Assembly: GCA_013216015.1 (NCBI GenBank)
Contig: JABSOI010000054.1
Coordinates: forward strand, 1 to 40,752
Reading direction: 5' to 3'
From: Alteromonadaceae bacterium
GTDB lineage: Bacteria > Pseudomonadota > Gammaproteobacteria > Enterobacterales > Alteromonadaceae
DNA length: 40,752 bases
Below the pieces are notes generated by a model. It was not told the DNA's origin and searched no databases. It saw only the letters and a list, made by a program, of their open reading frames with translations. The position numbers and the translations under genes are program-made. Positions within the stretch are counted from its first letter, which is position 1, and every line of letters begins with the position of its first letter. Below, piece by piece: positions 37,731 through 40,752 of this stretch.

Positions 37731-37809
37731 GCATCATGAAAGCCTTGCAGGCGTTTAATTCTAATTAAACGGTAAACAAGGAGAAGTTTTTAACTTCCTT
37801 TCATGATGC
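37731..37809 (-). repeat. Long nested hairpin downstream of the BlaR1-like gene
   Basis: A perfect 12-bp inverted pair GCATCATGAAAG / CTTTCATGATGC encloses two further stems (TTTAATTCTAATTAAA and GAAGTTTTTAACTTC). It lies 16 bp past the stop of the BlaR1-like gene, with no T-run. It may stabilise the 3' end of that transcript or be a small repeat element. Confidence 0.55.
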
Positions 37810-37824
37810 TATCTAATTAACTAA

Positions 37825-39549
37825 TTAAGATCTAACCTCAGGTACATAATCTAAAAATGGTGAATAAGCTATAGGACTCTTAGGTTCATGAAGAGGTTCT
37901 TTACCATATAGTTGTGCTAATTTCTTTTTCACTTCATCAGCCTTTGTTTGGTCATCTAACTTGTTATAAGCATGATATTTAGCTGATAGGCTGGATATTT
38001 CAATCCTTTTGCCAGGTGATAATATCAGAATTTCATCTGCTGTATTAATAACTTGCTGGTAATCTTCTGCCGCCCAATAAACATATTTAAGAAATGATAA
38101 AGAACCCACTCGATGTTTAATAGGCTGTTTATGAGCAAAGCTCGTCATTAATTCAATAGCTTTATCTGCTTGTCCAGTATGACTATATGCTAACGCTATA
38201 TGATGTTTGAAAAACTTAGCAGGAGTTGACTGCTCTGGAAACATTTCAGAATAAAGAGACAGTATTTCATCATAGCGTTCAAGTTTAGTTAATAAATTAT
38301 TGAATAAAGTAAACTCTAAGTTTCTAAATTTATATTCTAGTGAATCAATTCCTAATTCCTCTCTAGTGTTGTGCCACTGATATAGCTCTACATAAATATT
38401 ATTTATAATATTTTTATCGTTACTTTTTGCTTGCTCAGCAATGACCAAAACCTCATCAATTAATTTATTATAATTGGCATGGTTTTCTGAATAAATTCTC
38501 ATTTTAGGACGTTTGTGATTTTTCACTTCACTTGCGTGCTTTACTTGCGTGCTTTGCTCTGAGCCGTGATTAACTGGTGTGCTGTTAATGGCTAGTGCAG
38601 AAAATGCGCTTAACGTTAATGTGATTACTGTGGTTATTAGATATTTAATTTTCATGTTATGCATCCTTGATAGCCTTTTCAGGCGTTTGATATTGAAGTT
38701 ATTAGACTGTTTAATTCCTAGTATAGGGTTAAATTTTTGTTCTCCTTTAGTTGATGTCAGCACTATATCTGCCAACCGATAGGCGTACTCTTTTTCTAAC
38801 TCTACAGCGCATTTTTCATCGCAGCTTAATTCAATTTGTTCTCGTGCCTTTTCAGCCAAATAAAAGGCGATAGGGTTCCACCATAACAATCGTTGAGCAA
38901 GTGTAATTAACCACATCCACAGTGGATCATGTTGACGAATATGGTTTAACTCATGAGTAATAATGGTTTTACTATGTTCGGTATTGTAATGGTAAGTAGC
39001 GAGCCAAATAGTCGGTTTGAAAATGCCTGTGGCCATACCAGGACCACAGCCTTCAACAAGACAAATGGGAATATGCTGCTCTTTTTCGTTTATCTGAATT
39101 TGATGTTTACTAAATAAGCTCGGCAGCGGGGTCGAATTTCGTAACCAATGATTGATTTGTCGCTTATATAGCCAAATATCTTTAGCGATCAGCACTAAAC
39201 CAATCAACAAGCTTAAAATAAATATGCTTTCTAAAGAAATGACAAAACCATCAAACCATGTAACAGATTGTGGCGTATCGTTGATTAGAGTTACACTACT
39301 CAAGTTATTAACATCTCTAGTTTCTAGTAACATGAAAGTGAAAAGTTCTTGGGAATAAGCACTTACTTGCGTAGGAATAATACTATTTACTGGTAAGTTC
39401 ACCAGAACCTTTTGCCAAGGCACTAACCATGAAAACAATGCGATTATCAGTAAATAAAGTCTCAGCCTCGCAGGTGCATTCTTTAAAAACATAAAGTTAA
39501 TCATCACCAAAAAGCTGACGGTAATATTAGTTAATAGATAATTTTCCAT
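37825..39549 (-). CDS. BlaR1/MecR1-type M56 membrane metallopeptidase with TPR-like C-terminus
   Basis: A 574-residue protein. The N-terminal 320 residues are the BlaR1 module: helices at about 5-22, 28-45, 105-125 and 300-318, with the zinc-protease motif HELNH near 200 and the ELSCDEKCAVELE segment near 245. In BlaR1 this domain cleaves the cognate BlaI repressor after ligand sensing. The C-terminal 250 residues would lie outside the membrane. Instead of a penicillin-binding sensor they form helix pairs resembling TPRs (for example HIALAYSHTGQADKAIELM). The signal is therefore unlikely to be a beta-lactam bound covalently. It starts 2 bp after the blaI-like stop. No target gene is seen next to it. 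Confidence 0.88.
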   Translation of the reverse strand: MENYLLTNITVSFLVMINFMFLKNAPARLRLYLLIIALFSWLVPWQKVLVNLPVNSIIPTQVSAYSQELFTFMLLETRDVNNLSSVTLINDTPQSVTWFDGFVISLESIFILSLLIGLVLIAKDIWLYKRQINHWLRNSTPLPSLFSKHQIQINEKEQHIPICLVEGCGPGMATGIFKPTIWLATYHYNTEHSKTIITHELNHIRQHDPLWMWLITLAQRLLWWNPIAFYLAEKAREQIELSCDEKCAVELEKEYAYRLADIVLTSTKGEQKFNPILGIKQSNNFNIKRLKRLSRMHNMKIKYLITTVITLTLSAFSALAINSTPVNHGSEQSTQVKHASEVKNHKRPKMRIYSENHANYNKLIDEVLVIAEQAKSNDKNIINNIYVELYQWHNTREELGIDSLEYKFRNLEFTLFNNLLTKLERYDEILSLYSEMFPEQSTPAKFFKHHIALAYSHTGQADKAIELMTSFAHKQPIKHRVGSLSFLKYVYWAAEDYQQVINTADEILILSPGKRIEISSLSAKYHAYNKLDDQTKADEVKKKLAQLYGKEPLHEPKSPIAYSPFLDYVPEVRS

Positions 39550-39551
39550 CG

Positions 39552-39929
39552 CTATTTTCCTTTGTTATTTTTTCTATCTTTTATATAGCTTTCTAAATAA
39601 GCGATATCATCGTCAGATAATTCATCGTCTTTAAGCATTTGTGCAATGAGTTGGCTAGGTTTTCCTGAAAAAAAGCGTTTTACAAAATTTGGTAACAAGC
39701 TTTTTGAAATATCTTCGGGTGTGACTATCGGACTATAGATAATTGAACGACCAGAGGCTGGCTCGCGCTTTAGCGCACCTTTATCTTCTAAACGGTCAAT
39801 AATGGTTTTTACCGTGGTGTAGGCTGATTGCTTATCTAGGCAAATTAATTTATGTACTTGTGGTGACGAACAAGTTCCCTGTTGCCAAAAATGTTGCATA
39901 ACGTCTAATTCAAATTCACTTAGCTTCAT
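39552..39929 (-). CDS. BlaI/MecI-family transcriptional repressor
   Basis: A 125-residue winged-helix repressor. The DNA-binding domain covers about residues 1-75 (LSEFELDVMQHFW, QSAYTTVKTIIDRLEDKG, REPASGRSIIYSP), and an acidic helical dimerisation region follows. It should bind the dual operator directly upstream and be inactivated by the adjacent BlaR1-like protease. It forms a two-gene operon with that gene. Confidence 0.93.
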   Translation of the reverse strand: MKLSEFELDVMQHFWQQGTCSSPQVHKLICLDKQSAYTTVKTIIDRLEDKGALKREPASGRSIIYSPIVTPEDISKSLLPNFVKRFFSGKPSQLIAQMLKDDELSDDDIAYLESYIKDRKNNKGK

Positions 39930-39944
39930 AATGATTCCTTTACT

Positions 39945-39988
39945 ATCTACTACATCTGTAGAGGTTGGTATCTACAAATGTAGTAGAT
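39945..39988 (-). promoter_or_regulatory. Dual BlaI-type operator
   Basis: Two palindromic sites, CTACTACATCTGTAG (39947-39961) and CTACAAATGTAGTAG (39972-39986), each carry the TACA...TGTA core of BlaI/MecI operators. The two sites are also inverted copies of one another over 18 bp with one mismatch. They lie 16-59 bp before the repressor start, so autoregulation is expected. Confidence 0.85.
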
Positions 39989-40467
39989 AAGAGGGGGGGT
40001 TGTCAACTGTTTTGAAAAATATTAAATGGATATCTTTTTGTGAAAGGTTGGCTTTATTGTCAGAAGTATTTAGGAACACGTTGTAGCACAAGGTAGCCTA
40101 ATAATTATATGCATGAATTTCCACTAATGGCATTTTAAAATCATGCCAAAAGTAATTATGTGAACGACAGCAATGGTGGCATTTTTGCCAGTCAGGTTAC
40201 TTGATAAATTGGTAAGGTGTTTAGTCAAAAAATACATTTTTATATCTGAGGATAACGTCTGCTTTCGTATCTAAGTAGTCATTATATTGGATGATTTTAG
40301 ACAATAAATTAAGACCGCTTTGTGGTAAAAGTGAACCATAGTTATAACTCTCTTTGGGAGCGTTAGCGCCATAGCTAATTTATTTTGATGTCAATTATCC
40401 TGAAGTTAATCAGGTTCAAATTGAGTAAGCTCTCTTATCTACATCATGGTTAAAAACAGTCTTTTTT

Positions 40468-40593
40468 GAGTGCCAGCCGAGTGCCGTATGAGTGCCAAAC
40501 CGATCAAATTTAGTGCAAATAATCTACATGTTTAAATGATCAGTGTTTGTATGTTTTAGCCCAATAAAAACGGGTGAGTGCCGTATGGGTGCC
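40468..40593 (+). repeat. Phased GAGTGCC repeats beside tmRNA
   Basis: GAGTGCC occurs at 40468, 40479, 40490 and 40576, and GGGTGCC at 40587. Spacing within the two groups is exactly 11 bp, one helical turn. GAGTGCCGTATGAGTGCC and GAGTGCCGTATGGGTGCC are near-identical pairs about 97 bp apart. Such phased direct repeats near a tRNA-like 3' end resemble integrase arm sites. Confidence 0.65.
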
Positions 40594-40640
40594 AGTTTAA
40601 ACGTGTTCGTAGAGTGGTTGAGTCGCGTTTTAAAGAATAA

Positions 40641-40665
40641 ACGCCTGATAAATCAGGCGTTTTTA
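40641..40665 (-). terminator. Terminator after tmRNA
   Basis: Perfect 9-bp stem ACGCCTGAT / ATCAGGCGT with a 2-nt centre, flanked by AT-rich runs on both sides. It lies 16 bp past the tmRNA CCA end. The better T-run (TTTTT) is on the plus strand, so it may be bidirectional. Confidence 0.7.
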
Positions 40666-40676
40666 CTGGGTTTGAG

Positions 40677-40752
40677 TGGTGGAGCGGGGGGGAATCGAAC
40701 CCCCGTCCGAAAAGCCTACATCCTCGGTACTACATGCTTAGTCGATTATTTG
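40677..40752 (-). ncRNA. ssrA: tmRNA, 3' part (tRNA-like end)
   Basis: The minus strand reads GACTAAGCATGTAGTACCGA, then GGATGTAGG, a T-arm with GGGGGTTCGATTCCCCC, and CTCCACCA. This is the universal 3' end of bacterial tmRNA, which rescues stalled ribosomes together with SmpB. The tag-coding part and 5' end lie beyond the window edge. Confidence 0.95.

Larger units (their letters stand above)
37013..37824. other. Gene-poor region, possible island remnant
   Basis: About 810 bp without a credible gene on either strand. It contains a TTGGTACACA pair (37071-37092), two CGGCCAC motifs (37216-37262), a CTATCTC...GAGATAG hairpin (about 37382-37412) and a long hairpin at 37731-37809. No integrase or transposase fragment was recognised. 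Confidence 0.5.
39989..40676. other. Gene-free region between blaI-like gene and tmRNA
   Basis: About 690 bp with no credible coding frame and no tRNA. It includes GAGTGCC repeats (40468-40593) and the tmRNA terminator. It is probably the decayed end of an element integrated at ssrA. Confidence 0.5.

Noticed and set aside
1-40752. CRISPR array, prophage or complete insertion sequence
   Set aside because: No set of equal repeats with unique spacers, no cas, phage structural, integrase or transposase gene was seen; all repeats found are short elements or minisatellites.

Overview
The window looks like a chromosomal segment of an AT-rich marine gammaproteobacterium, most likely Alteromonadales and close to Colwelliaceae (Colwellia/Thalassotalea type). 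The evidence is the low GC content, the order of the translation cluster (rimP-nusA-infB-rbfA-truB-rpsO), the complete rsxABCDGE-nth operon, the rcsF-trmO pair, and several families of short inverted-repeat elements. The genus is an inference; no 16S gene or other definitive marker is present.

Layout. 1-7150 (minus strand) is the transcription/translation cluster: rimP, nusA, infB, rbfA, truB, then rpsO behind its own promoter. It contains internal hairpins: a terminator in the leader before rimP, a large inverted repeat between rimP and nusA, and a terminator-like hairpin between infB and rbfA. 7700-9612 is a membrane GGDEF/EAL protein with degenerate active sites. 9783-16355 is the Rsx electron-transport operon followed by nth. 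16450-18250 is an accessory pocket with an intact vapBC toxin-antitoxin pair, a second copy of 51 bp of nth, a decayed ParE-like toxin gene that appears split by a 215-bp inverted-repeat element with a 7-bp target duplication, and a second type of small element. 18254-18711 is a tRNA-Ala/tRNA-Glu operon with a near-consensus stable-RNA promoter.

18900-28300 is housekeeping: a YvcK-like protein, apbC-dcd divergent from metG, rcsF-trmO, two EamA transporters and a SlyD-type prolyl isomerase. 28350-33500 is the sbcDC nuclease operon with unusually long Gln-rich coiled coils. 33500-37010 is mixed: an inverted-repeat element, a small membrane protein, a VOC-fold gene broken by an in-frame amber codon, ybaK, a GNAT acetyltransferase, and a pentapeptide-repeat protein fused to a two-helix K+ channel. 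37010-40676 is gene-poor except for a BlaI/BlaR1-type regulator-protease pair behind a dual operator; the BlaR1 protein carries a TPR-like domain instead of a penicillin-binding sensor. The window ends in the 3' part of tmRNA (ssrA), a common island integration site. Short phased repeats next to it, and another pair beside the channel gene, suggest a decayed island between them.

No complete insertion sequence, prophage or CRISPR array was found. The most noteworthy patterns are the small mobile-element families, the decayed toxin locus, the BlaIR pair without a visible target gene, the repeats beside ssrA, and 15-bp in-frame minisatellites in several unrelated genes.
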